From Candidatus Thalassolituus haligoni (GTDB lineage: Bacteria > Pseudomonadota > Gammaproteobacteria > Pseudomonadales > Oceanobacteraceae), in assembly GCF_041222825.1 (NCBI RefSeq), contig NZ_CP139482.1, positions 2,015,001-2,079,000 of the forward strand: a DNA stretch of 64,000 nt, in the 5' to 3' direction. The first letter of the stretch is position 1, and every line of letters begins with the position of its first letter. Shown one piece after another: positions 29,312-40,945 of this stretch. Below the pieces are notes generated by a model. It did no database searches. It had not been told where the DNA came from and was given only the letters and a program-made list of their open reading frames with translations. The position numbers and the translations under genes are program-made.

Positions 29312-29575
29312 TCAGGCAGATACAGGCGGACTATTGTCATCTGCAGATAGCGGTATGTCATTAGGGGTGTCATCGAGGGCGCGGATGTTGATGGCGTGGG
29401 TGCCTTTATCGCTTGGTTTGGTGTCGAACTGTACGGCCTGGCCGGCCTTGAGAGTGCGGTAACCATCCATAACGATGGTGGAGTGGTGGGCGAACAGATC
29501 TTCTTTGCTGTCGTCAGCAAGGATAAATCCATAACCTTTTGCATTGTTGAACCATTTGACCGTTCCGGTTTTCAT
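29312..29575 (-). CDS. cspD: Cold-shock-like protein CspD
   Basis: An 87-residue CspD-type protein. The RNA-binding motifs are KWFNNAKGYGFI and DLFAHHS. It has the longer C-terminal tail typical of CspD. In E. coli CspD is a stationary-phase inhibitor of replication. ATG 29575 has AAGGAGG seven bases upstream, so the longer frame from 29617 is not used. It is divergent from clpS, the conserved cspD-clpS-clpA arrangement. Confidence 0.93.
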   Translation of the reverse strand: MKTGTVKWFNNAKGYGFILADDSKEDLFAHHSTIVMDGYRTLKAGQAVQFDTKPSDKGTHAINIRALDDTPNDIPLSADDNSPPVSA

Positions 29576-29763
29576 CGCAATACCTCCTTGTTTTTTGCCC
29601 GCATGTTGGTGCAGCAATCATTACGACGTGGCCAATACAGTACTGATAGCGGTGTCAGGCGTCAAGCCGCTAGAGCATCCTCGCTTGCACGGGTATCATG
29701 AAATCAAATTTCAAGATCATCAGTGCTATGTACCTTACTTCCGAAACTCAACTAGAATTAAAC

Positions 29764-30090
29764 ATGAGCAATCAGCCTGGGGACGATCGCGAAGGCGGGG
29801 TGGCAGTTGAAAATGCCAAACCTGCCCTCAAGAAACCCCCTATGTACAGTGTGATCATGATGAACGACGATTACACGCCCATGGAATTTGTGGTCGACGT
29901 GCTGCAACGGTTTTTTAACAGAAGTCCAGAGCAGGCCACACAGATTATGTTGACAGTTCATACCAGGGGCAGTGCAGTATGTGCCATCTACACTCGGGAT
30001 GTTGCTGAAACTAAAGCTGAGTTGGTGAATCAATATGCTAGAGATTGCCAGCATCCATTGCTGTGCGAGGTAGCACCAGCTGACGATTAG
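29764..30090 (+). CDS. clpS: ATP-dependent Clp protease adaptor ClpS
   Basis: A 108-residue adaptor with the N-degron pocket motifs [16 protein letters not shown] and the helix [17 protein letters not shown], and a His in [10 protein letters not shown]. It hands N-end-rule substrates to ClpAP. I start it at ATG 29764 ([12 protein letters not shown]), which gives the usual disordered N-terminal extension; the frame is open to 29698. Eleven bases separate it from clpA. Confidence 0.94.
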   Translation: MSNQPGDDREGGVAVENAKPALKKPPMYSVIMMNDDYTPMEFVVDVLQRFFNRSPEQATQIMLTVHTRGSAVCAIYTRDVAETKAELVNQYARDCQHPLLCEVAPADD

Positions 30091-30101
30091 GGGGACTATC
30101 A

Positions 30102-32366
30102 ATGCTGAACAAAGAGTTAGAGCTTACTCTGAATGAGGCTTTTAAAGACGCTCGCTCAAAACGGCATGAGTTTATGACCGTAGAGCATTTATTGTTGGCA
30201 TTGCTCGACAATGATGCAGCGTCAGCCGTACTTGGAGCCTGTGGGGCGGATGTTCCGCGCTTGCGCAAGGAGCTGACGGATTTTGTGGATGCAACAACGC
30301 CACTGATTCCGGATACCGATGACGAACGTGAAACCCAGCCGACCCTGGGGTTTCAGCGTGTGCTTCAGCGCGCTGTATTTCATGTGCAGTCGTCCGGCAA
30401 GGCAGAAGTTACCGGTGCCAACGTTCTCGTTGCTATTTTTAGTGAGCAGGAGAGTCAGGCGGTTTATTTTCTCAAACAACAGAATATTGCCCGTATTGAT
30501 GTGGTCAATTACATCTCTCACGGCATTTCCAAGGTGTCTGGTCAGGATGATGAGTCCGGCGCAGCCGGTGCATCGGAAGCAGCAGACGAAGATGGCGAAG
30601 CATCTGCCAGTAATGCGCTGGAAGGGTATGCGACCAATCTCAACAAGGTGGCTCGTGAAGGCAAGATTGATCCGCTGATTGGCCGTGATCATGAGGTTAG
30701 CCGACTGATCCAGATTCTGTCCCGTCGCCGCAAGAATAACCCGCTGCTGGTAGGAGATTCCGGTGTCGGGAAAACGGCGATTGTCGAAGGTCTGGCCAAA
30801 CGTATTGTCGATGGCGAAGTGCCTGACGTGATTAATAACGCCGTGGTTTACAGCCTGGATATGGGGGCCTTGCTTGCTGGCACCAAATACCGGGGCGATT
30901 TTGAAAAACGCCTGAAGGCCCTGTTGGCAGAACTCAAGCGCCAGCCTCACGGCATTTTGTTTATTGATGAGATCCATACCATTATCGGCGCGGGTGCCGC
31001 TTCGGGTGGTGTCATGGATGCCAGCAACCTGTTGAAGCCAATGCTGAGTTCTGGAGAGATTCGCGTCGTGGGTTCGACGACGTTTACTGAGTTTCGCGGG
31101 ATTTTTGAAAAAGACAGTGCATTAACACGACGTTTTCAGAAAATTGATGTGGCTGCGCCCTCCGTTGAAGATACTTACAAAATCCTCAAGGGGCTGAAAT
31201 CCAGATTTGAAGATCACCACAACGTCAAGTACACAGACAAGGCGTTGCGTGCCGCTGCAGAGCTGTCTGACCGTTACATCACGGATCGCAATCTGCCAGA
31301 CAAGGCGATCGATGTGATTGATGAAGTGGGGGCGTTGCAACAGCTGTTACCTGTCAGCAAGCGCAAGAAGCAGATCAATGTCACCGAGATAGAACAGGTG
31401 ATTGCGGCAATTGCCCGTATTCCGCCCAAAACAGTATCTGCGGATGACAAAGAGCTGCTGTTCAAGCTTGAAGACAAGTTGCAGATGGTGGTATTTGGTC
31501 AGAATGAGGCAATTCAGACCTTGTCGACTGCGATCAAGATGTCCCGTGCGGGCCTCAGTGCACCGCAAAAACCGATTGGTTCATTTTTGTTTGCCGGGCC
31601 GACAGGGGTGGGTAAAACCGAAGTATCGCGTCAGTTGGCCAATGTGATGGGAATGGAACTGATCCGGTTTGACATGTCCGAGTATATGGAACGTCATACG
31701 GTTTCACGCTTGATTGGTGCGCCTCCAGGGTATGTCGGCTACGATCAAGGTGGGTTGTTGACGGAAACGGTTAACAAGACGCCACACTGTGTCTTGTTGC
31801 TGGACGAGATCGAAAAGGCGCATCCAGAGGTCTTTAATATTCTGTTGCAGGTGATGGATCATGGCACGCTGACGGATAACAATGGTCGCAAGACTGACTT
31901 CCGTAACGTAATTCTGATCATGACCACTAATGCGGGCGCTGAGCGCATGAGTCGCGCCAGTATCGGCTTTACCCACCAGGATCATACGGTTGATGGTGCG
32001 GAAGAATTGAAAAAGTTCTTTACGCCAGAATTCCGTAATCGTCTGGATGCGACCGTGCAGTTTGCGGCGTTGGGTCGAGACACGATTCTGAATGTGGTCG
32101 ACAAGTTCCTGGCTGAGTTGCAGGGGCAGTTGGATGACAAGCGCGTGATGTTGCATATCGATGATGATGCACGTTTCTGGCTGGCAGAGCATGGCTATGA
32201 CGAAAAAATGGGTGCTCGCCCAATGGGTCGTCTGGTGCAGGAAAAGGTCAAGAAGCCGTTGGCAGAAAAGATTCTGTTCGGAGAATTGGCGCGTGGTGGG
32301 GATGTACTGGTTCAGGTCGAAGACGGCGAGTTAGTGATTGTCGTGCCTGAAGAGGTGCCTGCCTGA
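30102..32366 (+). CDS. clpA: ATP-dependent Clp protease ATPase ClpA
   Basis: A 754-residue double AAA+ unfoldase. It has an N-domain (about 1-145, where ClpS docks), D1 with Walker [11 protein letters not shown], and D2 with Walker [13 protein letters not shown]. It threads substrates into ClpP. ATG 30102 follows AGGGGG. The gene cluster links it to the two aminoacyl-transferases bpt and aat that create N-degrons. Confidence 0.97.
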   Translation: MLNKELELTLNEAFKDARSKRHEFMTVEHLLLALLDNDAASAVLGACGADVPRLRKELTDFVDATTPLIPDTDDERETQPTLGFQRVLQRAVFHVQSSGKAEVTGANVLVAIFSEQESQAVYFLKQQNIARIDVVNYISHGISKVSGQDDESGAAGASEAADEDGEASASNALEGYATNLNKVAREGKIDPLIGRDHEVSRLIQILSRRRKNNPLLVGDSGVGKTAIVEGLAKRIVDGEVPDVINNAVVYSLDMGALLAGTKYRGDFEKRLKALLAELKRQPHGILFIDEIHTIIGAGAASGGVMDASNLLKPMLSSGEIRVVGSTTFTEFRGIFEKDSALTRRFQKIDVAAPSVEDTYKILKGLKSRFEDHHNVKYTDKALRAAAELSDRYITDRNLPDKAIDVIDEVGALQQLLPVSKRKKQINVTEIEQVIAAIARIPPKTVSADDKELLFKLEDKLQMVVFGQNEAIQTLSTAIKMSRAGLSAPQKPIGSFLFAGPTGVGKTEVSRQLANVMGMELIRFDMSEYMERHTVSRLIGAPPGYVGYDQGGLLTETVNKTPHCVLLLDEIEKAHPEVFNILLQVMDHGTLTDNNGRKTDFRNVILIMTTNAGAERMSRASIGFTHQDHTVDGAEELKKFFTPEFRNRLDATVQFAALGRDTILNVVDKFLAELQGQLDDKRVMLHIDDDARFWLAEHGYDEKMGARPMGRLVQEKVKKPLAEKILFGELARGGDVLVQVEDGELVIVVPEEVPA

Positions 32367-32378
32367 AGAGGGGGGTAG

Positions 32379-32412
32379 TCTGTGCCCCTGCCTGTTAAGG
32401 CAGGGGCACAGA
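32379..32412. terminator. Long hairpin between clpA and infA
   Basis: TCTGTGCCCCTGCCT pairs perfectly with its complement around a GTTA loop (15-bp stem), 12 bases after clpA and 12 bases after the end of convergent infA. No T-tract, but stability and position suit a shared transcript end. Confidence 0.7.
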
Positions 32413-32424
32413 TATCGCTACCGA

Positions 32425-32643
32425 TTAACGGGCGCGATAGGTAATTCGGCCTTTACTAAGGTCGTAGGGAGTCAGCTCAACCTTGACCTTGTCGCCAGTC
32501 AGGATGCGGATGTAGTTCTTGCGCATCTTTCCGGAAATGTGAGCCGTAACCACGTGACCGTTTTCAAGTTTTACGCGGAACATGGTATTAGGCAGAGTGT
32601 CTATAACCTCACCTTCCATTTCAATATGATCGTCTTTCGCCAT
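32425..32643 (-). CDS. infA: Translation initiation factor IF-1
   Basis: A 72-residue S1/OB-fold protein of the standard length, [20 protein letters not shown] at the start and GRITYRAR at the end. It binds the 30S A-site during initiation. Its position next to clpA and aat is conserved in gammaproteobacteria. Confidence 0.98.
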   Translation of the reverse strand: MAKDDHIEMEGEVIDTLPNTMFRVKLENGHVVTAHISGKMRKNYIRILTGDKVKVELTPYDLSKGRITYRAR

Positions 32644-32709
32644 TCATCACCTGTTTAGAGAATATACAGAGCGGGCGCATTCTGCCCTAATTCCCTTCAA
32701 TAATCAAAG

Positions 32710-33411
32710 TTATACGACAGAATAACTACACCAATTGCCACTAACGAACTGTTCCAGTGGCTGGAAGTCGGTTTTGTATTCCATTTTGGTACAGCCAGGC
32801 ACCCAGTATCCCAGGTAATGATGCGGCAATTTCAGTGCTGCCGTCAGTCGGGTCAGTTGCAGGATCATAAAGGTACCTGGTGACTCGCGGGTCAGTGCCG
32901 GGTCATAAAAACAATAAACAGATGATAAACCATCCATAAACACATCAAATACCAGGCAGGCCCTGAAGTGGCCGTTTTCTCTGGCAACTAGGAAAAAATG
33001 ATTGTTGAAGCCGTTGACGAGGAAGTCGTTAAATTGTTCTTTTGATGGCGGATACATACTGCCGTCGGCATGGCGTGCATCAATGTAGGCTGCGTAATCC
33101 GGGTACAAATTCATCGCAGGTGTTTCTACACTGAGTTGCCAGTGCTTCAGGCGTTGTAATACTTTGCGGAAACGACGTTTGGGTGAAAATCGATCAACCG
33201 GGATGCGCACCGACGTGCAGGCGTTACAGTTTGGGCAGTCCGGTCGATAGAGGCTGCGACCACTGCGGCGGAAGCCGTTCAGGTTGAGTTGGCTGAGCAG
33301 GAATTCATCCGGAACTATCTTGGGATCGACATACAGGCTGACGGATTCCTGATTGGTCAGATAACCACAGGGGTGAGTTGATTGTGGTTTGAGTAGCATG
33401 ATTCGGGTCAC
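32710..33411 (-). CDS. bpt: Aspartate/glutamate leucyltransferase Bpt
   Basis: A 233-residue member of the ATE1-like family (YcgT/Bpt). Segments are YRPDCPNCNACTSVRIPVDR with the cysteines, FSPKRRFRKVLQR, and YLGYWVPGCTKMEYKTDFQP. It transfers Leu from tRNA to proteins starting with Asp or Glu, feeding them to ClpS-ClpAP. It overlaps aat by four bases. Confidence 0.93.
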   Translation of the reverse strand: MTRIMLLKPQSTHPCGYLTNQESVSLYVDPKIVPDEFLLSQLNLNGFRRSGRSLYRPDCPNCNACTSVRIPVDRFSPKRRFRKVLQRLKHWQLSVETPAMNLYPDYAAYIDARHADGSMYPPSKEQFNDFLVNGFNNHFFLVARENGHFRACLVFDVFMDGLSSVYCFYDPALTRESPGTFMILQLTRLTAALKLPHHYLGYWVPGCTKMEYKTDFQPLEQFVSGNWCSYSVV

Positions 33412-34151
33412 TGTGGCACCTCCGAAGGGCTGGTGGAGCCGGTTGTTGCTGGCTTATTTAGCCAAGTTGGCAACAAAGGTCTGGTAGGTATACGTTGAAT
33501 CGCCTGGTGCAGGTGGCTTTCGAACTGACGGCGGCTGAGAGTGACAATGCCGAATCTGGCCAGGTGCTCGGTATGCATTTGGCAATCGATTATTTTTATA
33601 CCGTTATCTATTAGTTGTGGTGCAGCACAGGCAAATGCCAATTTTGCGGTGTTGGGTTGGCGGGAAAACATCGATTCACCAAAAAAGGCCACGCCAATCC
33701 GGATGCCATAAAAACCACCAACCAGATCACCTTTGTTGTTCCAGCATTCAACGCTCAAGGCAAAACCGGCAGCAGCCAGGCGATGGTATTCATCGATCAT
33801 TTCTGGCTGGATCCAGGTGCCTGAATGTTTGGCGTGGGTTTCTGCGCAAGCGGCCATTACCTGCCTGAAGGCCAGGTTGCTGGTAAAGCTCAGTGGGCTG
33901 CGTTTCAGTTCTTTGCGAATGGTGCGCGGAATACGAAAAGTGTCCGCCAAAATGACGGCTCGGGGCGCTGGTGTCCACCACAAGCGAGGCTCGTCATGGC
34001 CATGCCACGGGAATATACCTCTGGAATAGGCATGATGTAGCCACAGAGGGGTTATTTTTCCTCCGGCAGCCAACAATCCATTGGGATCGTTCAAAGCGTT
34101 CGATGTATCCGGAAATTGCGGATCAGCGCATTCATCCAACCAATCAATCAT
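33408..34151 (-). CDS. aat: Leucyl/phenylalanyl-tRNA-protein transferase
   Basis: A 247-residue Aat. Typical stretches are [40 protein letters not shown] and [20 protein letters not shown]. It appends Leu or Phe to proteins with N-terminal Lys or Arg, creating N-degrons. With bpt, clpS and clpA it completes the bacterial N-end rule pathway in this window. Divergent from ftsK with a 32-base gap. Confidence 0.96.
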   Translation of the reverse strand: MIDWLDECADPQFPDTSNALNDPNGLLAAGGKITPLWLHHAYSRGIFPWHGHDEPRLWWTPAPRAVILADTFRIPRTIRKELKRSPLSFTSNLAFRQVMAACAETHAKHSGTWIQPEMIDEYHRLAAAGFALSVECWNNKGDLVGGFYGIRIGVAFFGESMFSRQPNTAKLAFACAAPQLIDNGIKIIDCQMHTEHLARFGIVTLSRRQFESHLHQAIQRIPTRPLLPTWLNKPATTGSTSPSEVPQ

Positions 34152-34183
34152 GTTTTAGCCGTGGTAAACTCAGGTCTTTATTG

Positions 34184-37006
34184 ATGTCGCAGGGTATTGA
34201 TTTGTCTAAGGATACACCGGAAATGGCCGATGCCGTTGATGCTAATTCCGGAGCTCAGGCTGCAGCCGTATGGAGCCGTCGTCAGGATGCCTTGTTTTTG
34301 CTGCTGACGCTGGCCTGTTTGCTGCTGTTAATGGCGTTGTCCAGCTATTCTCCATCAGATCAGGGCTGGTCTGCCAGTGGCTCCGGGCCTGCGCATAATG
34401 CCGTCGGGAAAGTAGGTGCCATTGTTGCCGATATTCTGTTTCATGGCTTCGGCTATCTTGCCTATGGTTTGCCCGCTTTACTACTGGCGAAGCTCTGGTT
34501 GCTGTTCCGTAAGCCGGATCGAGCGGGCTGGGTCATTTGGTTGTTACGGGGCTTCGGTATTGTCCTGACGCTGTCCGCTTTGTGTTCACTGGCGCACCTG
34601 AGTATCTGGCTCGGGCAGGAGTTGCCAGTTGGTTCTGGTGGTGTCCTGGGAGTAACGGTTTTTGGCTTTCTTTCACCGCTGTTTGGCTTTTCTGGCTCGG
34701 TTGTAATTCTTGTAGCGGGTTTGGCGTTGGGGTTGATGCTGTTCCTCGAATTTTCGTGGCTGGGGTTATTTGACCGGATTGGCGGAGCACTGCTGGCCTT
34801 GTTCTCCCGCAGGAAAAAGTCTGATCTGGCGGTTAGTGACTGGCAAGATCATTCGATGCCAGCTGCAGTGTTAGGCTCGAGCGACAATGACAGTGATGAT
34901 GTCAATTTACTGGATGCGCAGGGCAATGATATGGATGTTGATAGCCCAGCAGCCGGGTTCTGGTCACGCTTGGGTATCGGTAAGAAAAAGGGCGCGGGTA
35001 ACGACGAGCCGGTCAACGCTGGTGAGGTCGATCCAGAGCGGAAAGCCGATATGGCCACTGCTGCGGCGCGAAGTGGCGGGCGCTCGGAACCGGTGCTGGG
35101 TGATGCCGGTTTGCTGGATGTATTTCCCTCTGCTGTTGCTGACGATGATGCCGATGATAATATTTTTTCTGCCGCGTCTGAAATGCCGCTGGTAGCGGTA
35201 GCGCCGGAGCCAGTTGTTGCGGCAACAGCAGGATCGAACCGTCGTCCATCGTTGCCGCAAGAGGATGATGCGGATATTCCATGGTTGACCGAGCCAGACA
35301 CCTCGACACCTTCGCCGCGTGTACCCGCTGCACCAGCGGCTGCAGCAACATCCCGCAACCCGGAGGAAGCAAGTCGGGTGAATGCTGCAGCCAAACCGGC
35401 GAGTGTTGTTGCAGAAGACAAGGTGATTCCCATTCAGCCGCTGGAAAAAAAAGACACGGGGGTTAGCGAACGAGCCAAGCGCGATTTGCAAGGTGCGCTG
35501 TTCCAGGAAAAATCCCCCTTGCCTTCGATCGCGGTACTGGATCCTCCGCGTACCGATCAGAAAAGTGGCTTCTCGTCGGAACGATTACATGAGATGTCGA
35601 AGTTGCTGGTGCAGAAGTTGGCAGACTTTGGCGTCAAGATTGCTGTGGTTGCCGTTGCGCCCGGGCCGGTGATTACGCGCTTTGAAATCCAGCCAGCGCC
35701 TGGGGTCAAGGCAAGCAAAATTACCAACCTGGCAAAAGACCTGGCCCGCTCCATGGCAATGATCAGTGTTCGAGTGGTGGAGGTGATTCCCGGGAAATCG
35801 GTCATGGGGATCGAGGTTCCCAACGAAAATCGCGCGATCGTGTCATTTTCCGAAGTCCTGTCTTCCAACGAATTCGACAAATCAAAATCGCCATTAACAC
35901 TGGCGCTCGGGCATGACATTGGCGGTAACTCGATTGTGGCGGATCTGGCGAAAATGCCTCACCTTCTGGTGGCAGGTACTACCGGTTCGGGTAAGTCGGT
36001 GGGCATCAATGCCATGATCCTGAGCATGCTCTTCAAAGCCACACCGGAAGAGCTGCGCCTGATCATGGTTGACCCCAAGATGCTGGAATTGTCTGTTTAT
36101 GAGGGGATTCCACATCTGCTGACGCCGGTTATTACCGATATGAAAGAGGCGGCTAATGGCTTGCGTTGGTCCGTGGCCGAAATGGAGCGGCGCTATCAGC
36201 TAATGGCGACCATGGGTGTGCGTAACCTGGCGGGCTACAACAAGAAAGTACGTGATGCGATTGCAGCCGGTGAGCCGCTACTGGATCCGCTTTGGGATAT
36301 TTCGCAGTCGTACGACACGACGCCACGAATGATGGAACCCTTGCCTTATATTGTGATCGTGATCGACGAATTCGCTGACATGATGATGATGGTGGGCAAA
36401 AAGGTTGAAGAGCTGATTGCCCGCATCGCCCAGAAAGCTCGTGCCGCAGGCATTCATATGATACTGGCAACGCAACGGCCGTCGGTCGATGTGATTACCG
36501 GGTTGATCAAAGCCAACGTTCCGACACGTATTGCCTTCCAGGTATCTTCCCGCATCGATTCCAGAACCATTCTGGATCAGGGCGGGGCAGAGCAACTGCT
36601 GGGCCATGGCGATATGTTGTTTATGCCACCGGGGCTGGCTTTGCCGGAACGGATACACGGTGCCTTTGTCGATGATGATGAGGTGCACCGGGTTGTGGCA
36701 GAGTGGAAGTTGCGTGGTGAACCAGATTATCTGGAGGAAATTACCCAGATGTCGGAGGAATCACAGTCCGTCCTGGCCGCTGGAGAAGGCGGCGACGAAC
36801 AGGATGAGCTGTTTGATCAGGCCGTCGCCTTCGTGACGGAATCGGGTAAATGTTCAACCTCATCGGTACAGCGCAAATTGCGTATTGGTTACAACCGCGC
36901 GGCGCGCCTGGTTGAAGCGATGGAAGCTGCCGGAGTGGTGAGCCCTCCGGCCCATAACGGCAGTCGTGAAGTCATGGCTGCTGCGCCGCCGGATCGGCCT
37001 TTTTAA
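34184..37006 (+). CDS. ftsK: DNA translocase FtsK
   Basis: A 940-residue septal DNA pump. There are four or five membrane helices in the first 190 residues, a Pro/Ala-rich acidic linker (about 210-460), and the alpha/beta motor with Walker A GTTGSGKS (about 598-605), then [10 protein letters not shown]. The C-terminal gamma winged helix begins near residue 880 ([20 protein letters not shown]), binding KOPS sequences and activating XerD. ATG 34184 ([16 protein letters not shown]) is chosen, since the open frame upstream to 33971 overlaps aat. Confidence 0.95.
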   Translation: MSQGIDLSKDTPEMADAVDANSGAQAAAVWSRRQDALFLLLTLACLLLLMALSSYSPSDQGWSASGSGPAHNAVGKVGAIVADILFHGFGYLAYGLPALLLAKLWLLFRKPDRAGWVIWLLRGFGIVLTLSALCSLAHLSIWLGQELPVGSGGVLGVTVFGFLSPLFGFSGSVVILVAGLALGLMLFLEFSWLGLFDRIGGALLALFSRRKKSDLAVSDWQDHSMPAAVLGSSDNDSDDVNLLDAQGNDMDVDSPAAGFWSRLGIGKKKGAGNDEPVNAGEVDPERKADMATAAARSGGRSEPVLGDAGLLDVFPSAVADDDADDNIFSAASEMPLVAVAPEPVVAATAGSNRRPSLPQEDDADIPWLTEPDTSTPSPRVPAAPAAAATSRNPEEASRVNAAAKPASVVAEDKVIPIQPLEKKDTGVSERAKRDLQGALFQEKSPLPSIAVLDPPRTDQKSGFSSERLHEMSKLLVQKLADFGVKIAVVAVAPGPVITRFEIQPAPGVKASKITNLAKDLARSMAMISVRVVEVIPGKSVMGIEVPNENRAIVSFSEVLSSNEFDKSKSPLTLALGHDIGGNSIVADLAKMPHLLVAGTTGSGKSVGINAMILSMLFKATPEELRLIMVDPKMLELSVYEGIPHLLTPVITDMKEAANGLRWSVAEMERRYQLMATMGVRNLAGYNKKVRDAIAAGEPLLDPLWDISQSYDTTPRMMEPLPYIVIVIDEFADMMMMVGKKVEELIARIAQKARAAGIHMILATQRPSVDVITGLIKANVPTRIAFQVSSRIDSRTILDQGGAEQLLGHGDMLFMPPGLALPERIHGAFVDDDEVHRVVAEWKLRGEPDYLEEITQMSEESQSVLAAGEGGDEQDELFDQAVAFVTESGKCSTSSVQRKLRIGYNRAARLVEAMEAAGVVSPPAHNGSREVMAAAPPDRPF

Positions 37007-37033
37007 TGAATCTCAAAAGCAACAAGTTACTTC

Positions 37034-37100
37034 GGTGACGTTCTCAAATATTAAACCGATCCTGCTGACAGGCTGTGGCAAATCATTGAGAGCGCCCCCT
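37034..37100. repeat. Dispersed palindromic element, copy B
   Basis: Related to the element at 22072-22146: it shares ACGTTCTCA, ATTAAACCGA, CTGACAGGC, GGCAAAT and ATTGAGA in the same order. It lies in the 133-base gap between ftsK and lolA, so it would be in the lolA 5' region or a shared transcript. Confidence 0.7.
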
Positions 37101-37139
37101 GGTGTTGTTACAAATTCTGGAATATTTGAGGATGTCTTT

Positions 37140-37799
37140 TTGTCTCTGAACCGTTTTTTTCATCCGTTGCCGAAGGTGTTTTTGACACTGCTGGCGGCTG
37201 TTTTTTATTCTCTGGTGGCGGCTGCCGATGACGCTGCCCTGACGTCTTTTGTACAGCGATTGGGAGGAACGACGACGCTGGAAGCTGATTTTGTTCAGAC
37301 CGTCCAGGATCAACAAGGGCAAGTGCTGCAACAAACCGAAGGGCGTCTGGCGATTGCCAATCCTGGAAAATTACGCTGGGAAACCCGTCCGCCTTACGAG
37401 CAACTGGTGGTCTCGGACGGCAAGGTGGTCTGGGTTTATGATCAGGATCTAGAGCAGGTCACCATCCGTAATCTGGAGATGCGGGTGCAGGATACACCTG
37501 CCTTGCTGCTGGGTGGGCGGCAAGCAGATGTTGCCAGTAACTTTGAGGTTAGCCAGTTCCAACAGGATGGCTTGCGCGTATTTCATTTGATTCCGCATGA
37601 TAAAAGCCAATTGTTCGAGTCACTCGAATTTGCCTATCAGGCTGATCAGTTAGTGTCGATGACCATTGCCGACGCCACCGGTCAGGTGACGGATATTCAG
37701 CTCAGCAACGTTGCGCGTAATCAGCCGCTGGATGGGATGGCCTTTGTGTTTGATGTGCCAGAAGGTGTTGATGTGATTGATGCCCGTGCCGGTTTCTGA
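37140..37799 (+). CDS. lolA: Outer-membrane lipoprotein carrier protein LolA
   Basis: A 219-residue periplasmic chaperone that carries lipoproteins from LolCDE to LolB. The signal peptide (MSLNRFFHPLPKVFLTLLAA...) precedes SFVQRLGGTTTLEADFVQTV, PGKLRWETRPPYEQLVVSDG and VWVYDQDLEQVT. The start is most likely TTG 37140, seven bases after GAGGA; no ATG gives a proper signal peptide. Its stop overlaps the rarA start (TGATG). Confidence 0.92.
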   Translation: MSLNRFFHPLPKVFLTLLAAVFYSLVAAADDAALTSFVQRLGGTTTLEADFVQTVQDQQGQVLQQTEGRLAIANPGKLRWETRPPYEQLVVSDGKVVWVYDQDLEQVTIRNLEMRVQDTPALLLGGRQADVASNFEVSQFQQDGLRVFHLIPHDKSQLFESLEFAYQADQLVSMTIADATGQVTDIQLSNVARNQPLDGMAFVFDVPEGVDVIDARAGF

Positions 37800-39154
37800 T
37801 GGCTTCAGGCTCTGCTGATCTGTTTGCCCAGCCAGGTGGTTATGAACCGCTGGCATCTCGCATGCGGCCGCAATCACTGCAGGAATATGTCGGCCAGACC
37901 CATGTGGTTGGTCCCGGCGCGCCATTGCGCCGTTCGCTGGATGCAGGGCAACTGCATTCGCTGATTTTCTGGGGGCCTCCAGGTGTCGGTAAAACCACGC
38001 TGGCGCGGCTGGTTGCCAGTTATGTTGATGCCCGATTTATTTCTCTGAGTGCGGTGATGTCGGGTGTCAAAGACATCCGGGCGGCGGTCGACCAGGCCCG
38101 TATGTATCGTTCCCAAGGCATCATGACGGTGCTGTTTATTGACGAAGTGCACCGCTTTAACAAGTCCCAACAAGATGCCTTTCTGCCTCATGTCGAAGAC
38201 GGAACGCTGCTGTTTATTGGCGCCACCACCGAGAACCCCTCGTTTGAACTGAACAACGCCTTGCTCTCTCGCGCCCAGGTATACGTGCTGCGCAGCCTGA
38301 GCCAGGACGAGGTGTTGCTGGTATTGCAGCAGGCCGAGCAACGTTTGCTGACAGCGGGCGAGTTATCCGCTGTTGCTGAAGCCGATGCCCTGCAACGTAT
38401 CGCCCTGGTGGCCGATGGCGATGCTCGTCGAGCGCTGAATAACTATGAATTTGCTTTGCAGTTGGCTGCTGGCCAGGCACTGACTCCCGCAGTGATTGAT
38501 ACCCTGCTGACTCAGCCAGGGCGTCGCTTTGACAAGGGCGGCGAAGCTTTTTATGACCAGATTTCGGCGATGCACAAATCGGTTCGTGGTTCTGATCCGG
38601 ATGCGGCCTTGTACTGGCTGGTACGAATGTTGGATGGTGGTTGTGATCCGCTGTATCTGGCCCGGCGTATTGTGCGGATGGCCAGTGAAGATATTGGTAA
38701 TGCGGATCCACGTGCGTTGGGGCTGTGTATGAGTGCCTGGGATACTCAGGAGCGCCTGGGCAGCCCGGAGGGCGAATTGGCATTAGCCCAGGCCGTGATT
38801 TATCTGGCCTGTGCGCCCAAAAGTAATGCCGTTTATAAAGCTTATAATGAGGTGCGCGCCCTGATTGCCTCACAGCCAGGATTTGAGGTGCCGCTGCATT
38901 TGCGTAATGCACCAACCCGGCTGATGAAGGAGCTCGATTATGGTGCGGAATACCGCTACGCCCATGATGAACCGGGTGCATTTGCGGCGGGAGAAAATTA
39001 CCTTCCGGCTGAATTACGCGACGCCTGTTTTTACCATCCGGTAGAGCGTGGACTGGAGAGTAAAATCGGTCAGAAACTGGAACACCTGAAAGAGTTGAAT
39101 CGTCAGTCGCCGATTCAGCGTTACCATCACAATCATTCGGATCAGCCCGAATAG
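37799..39154 (+). CDS. rarA: Replication-associated recombination protein RarA
   Basis: A 451-residue AAA+ ATPase (MgsA/RarA) related to clamp-loader subunits. It has Walker A WGPPGVGKTT (about 58-67), Walker B FIDEVHRFNK and the C-terminal tetramerisation part (SPEGELALAQAVIYLACAPK). It acts on stalled replication forks. The lolA-rarA-crcB-serS order is conserved in Pseudomonas relatives. Confidence 0.95.
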   Translation: MASGSADLFAQPGGYEPLASRMRPQSLQEYVGQTHVVGPGAPLRRSLDAGQLHSLIFWGPPGVGKTTLARLVASYVDARFISLSAVMSGVKDIRAAVDQARMYRSQGIMTVLFIDEVHRFNKSQQDAFLPHVEDGTLLFIGATTENPSFELNNALLSRAQVYVLRSLSQDEVLLVLQQAEQRLLTAGELSAVAEADALQRIALVADGDARRALNNYEFALQLAAGQALTPAVIDTLLTQPGRRFDKGGEAFYDQISAMHKSVRGSDPDAALYWLVRMLDGGCDPLYLARRIVRMASEDIGNADPRALGLCMSAWDTQERLGSPEGELALAQAVIYLACAPKSNAVYKAYNEVRALIASQPGFEVPLHLRNAPTRLMKELDYGAEYRYAHDEPGAFAAGENYLPAELRDACFYHPVERGLESKIGQKLEHLKELNRQSPIQRYHHNHSDQPE

Positions 39155-39176
39155 ACAAGATAGAAGGAGAATGATC

Positions 39177-39563
39177 ATGGCCCTGTTATGGATCGGACTG
39201 GGCGGCGCCCTGGGAGCAATCTCCCGCTACTGGGTGGCCAGCACCGTATTCCGCTGGATGGGCAAGGCGTTCCCGTATGGCACGCTGTCAGTGAACCTGA
39301 TAGGCTCCTTCGTGATTGGCTTGGCCTTTGTTTTGCTGGTTCAGCAGCAGTGGGGCAGTGAGCACCACAAGCAGTTGGCCATGGTTGGTTTTCTGGGGGC
39401 CTTTACCACGTTCTCGACGTTTTCTCTGGAAAGTGTGGCCTTGTTGCAGCAGCAGCGATATAGCGCATTTGCAGCCTACATCGGCGTTTCCGTCATTGGC
39501 TGTTTGCTGGCAACCGGTACTGGTATGGTGCTGGCCAACAGTCTGCTTAAAAGCCATAGCTGA
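39177..39563 (+). CDS. crcB: Fluoride exporter CrcB/Fluc
   Basis: A 128-residue, four-helix dimeric fluoride channel. Conserved parts are [26 protein letters not shown] and [16 protein letters not shown] with the Phe-box. ATG 39177 is preferred over 39171, because GGAG is seven bases from the former and one base from the latter. No fluoride riboswitch is visible upstream. Confidence 0.93.
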   Translation: MALLWIGLGGALGAISRYWVASTVFRWMGKAFPYGTLSVNLIGSFVIGLAFVLLVQQQWGSEHHKQLAMVGFLGAFTTFSTFSLESVALLQQQRYSAFAAYIGVSVIGCLLATGTGMVLANSLLKSHS

Positions 39564-39661
39564 TACGGAGGGCAACTCTGCAAACGCCTGTTCTCGACAG
39601 GGTCTTGCAGGATGTGCCCCGAACTCAATTTAGACGTTTTACATATCCGGACTTTATTCAC

Positions 39662-40945
39662 ATGCTCGACATCAAGTTTATTCGCGACAACCTGGAAATC
39701 GTAACGGCAGCACTGGGGAAAAAAGGCGTTGAATTTGACGCTGCCAGTTTTTCCTCCATGGATGAGCGTCGCAAGTCCGCATTGACCCGCGCCCAATCCT
39801 TGCAGGCCGAAAAGAAAAAAGCCTCCAGGCAGGTGGGTGTGTTGATCAAGCAGGGAATGTCGCCGGACGCCGCCAAGAGCCAGGTGATGGGCGGCATTGA
39901 CTCCGATATCTCCGTTGCCGAAAGCGAAGCCAAAGAAGCCGAAGCGGCCCTGCACGACTGGCTGATGGCCATTCCGAACGTACCGCATGACGACGTTCCT
40001 GCTGGCAAGGATGAAGACGACAACATCGAAGTTCTGACCTGGGGTGAACCGGTCAAACTGGATTTTAGCGCCCGTGATCATGTGGATCTGGGTGAGCCGC
40101 TGGGAATGAGCTTTGATGCGGGTACGGCGGTTGCCGGTTCCCGTTTTGTTGCTCTGAGTGGCCAAATCGCCCGGCTGCATCGGGCACTCGCCCAGTTTAT
40201 GCTCAATACCCATATTGAAGAACATGGTTATGAAGAAACCTATGTCCCTTATCTGGTGAATAGAGAGGCGCTGGAAGGCACTGGCCAGTTGCCCAAATTT
40301 GCGGAAGATCTGTTTTGTATCCCGGCAGCACAAGGCGACAAGGATTTTTATTTGATCCCGACCGCCGAAGTACCAGTGACCAATCTGCTGCGTGACAGCG
40401 TGGTTGAGGCTGAGTTGCCGATCAAAAAAGTGGCTCATACGCCCTGTTTTCGCAGTGAAGCGGGCAGCTATGGTCGCGATACGCGCGGCATGATTCGTCA
40501 GCACCAGTTCGACAAGGTTGAGCTGGTGCAATTTGTTCAGGCGGGCCAGTCTGAAACTGCGCTGGAAGAACTCACAGGCCATGCCGAAGCAATTCTGCAG
40601 AAGCTGGGCTTGCCGTATCGCAAGGTGATTCTGTGTGGTGGCGACCTGGGATTTTCGGCGGCCAAAACCTATGATCTCGAGGTCTGGTTGCCAGGACAGG
40701 ACAAGTATCGCGAGATCTCATCGTGCAGTAACTTTATGGATTATCAGGCGCGTCGTATGCAGGCGCGCTGGCGTAACCCGGAAACAGGCAAGCCCGAGCT
40801 GCTGCATACCCTGAACGGTTCCGGCCTTGCCGTTGGCCGTACGCTGGTTGCAGTGCTGGAAAACTATCAACAGGCTGACGGCAGTGTGATCGTGCCGGAT
40901 GTCTTGCGCCCGTATATGGGTGGCCTTGAGGTACTGAATCCATGA
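39662..40945 (+). CDS. serS: Seryl-tRNA synthetase
   Basis: A 427-residue class II synthetase. The N-terminal coiled-coil arm starts [20 protein letters not shown]; motif 2 is [20 protein letters not shown] and motif 3 is [22 protein letters not shown] 39662 is the family start; the open frame from 39605 adds unrelated residues. It overlaps cysG by four bases. Confidence 0.97.
   Translation: MLDIKFIRDNLEIVTAALGKKGVEFDAASFSSMDERRKSALTRAQSLQAEKKKASRQVGVLIKQGMSPDAAKSQVMGGIDSDISVAESEAKEAEAALHDWLMAIPNVPHDDVPAGKDEDDNIEVLTWGEPVKLDFSARDHVDLGEPLGMSFDAGTAVAGSRFVALSGQIARLHRALAQFMLNTHIEEHGYEETYVPYLVNREALEGTGQLPKFAEDLFCIPAAQGDKDFYLIPTAEVPVTNLLRDSVVEAELPIKKVAHTPCFRSEAGSYGRDTRGMIRQHQFDKVELVQFVQAGQSETALEELTGHAEAILQKLGLPYRKVILCGGDLGFSAAKTYDLEVWLPGQDKYREISSCSNFMDYQARRMQARWRNPETGKPELLHTLNGSGLAVGRTLVAVLENYQQADGSVIVPDVLRPYMGGLEVLNP

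Noticed and set aside
38214..39158. 314-codon open frame on the minus strand
   Set aside because: Antisense to rarA; composition (Pro, His, Arg rich) is typical of a shadow frame.
39130..39177. Fluoride riboswitch ahead of crcB
   Set aside because: The gap after rarA is only about 22 bases and lacks the required fold.
39476..40582. 368-codon open frame on the minus strand
   Set aside because: Spans the end of crcB and most of serS on the opposite strand; no recognisable domain.
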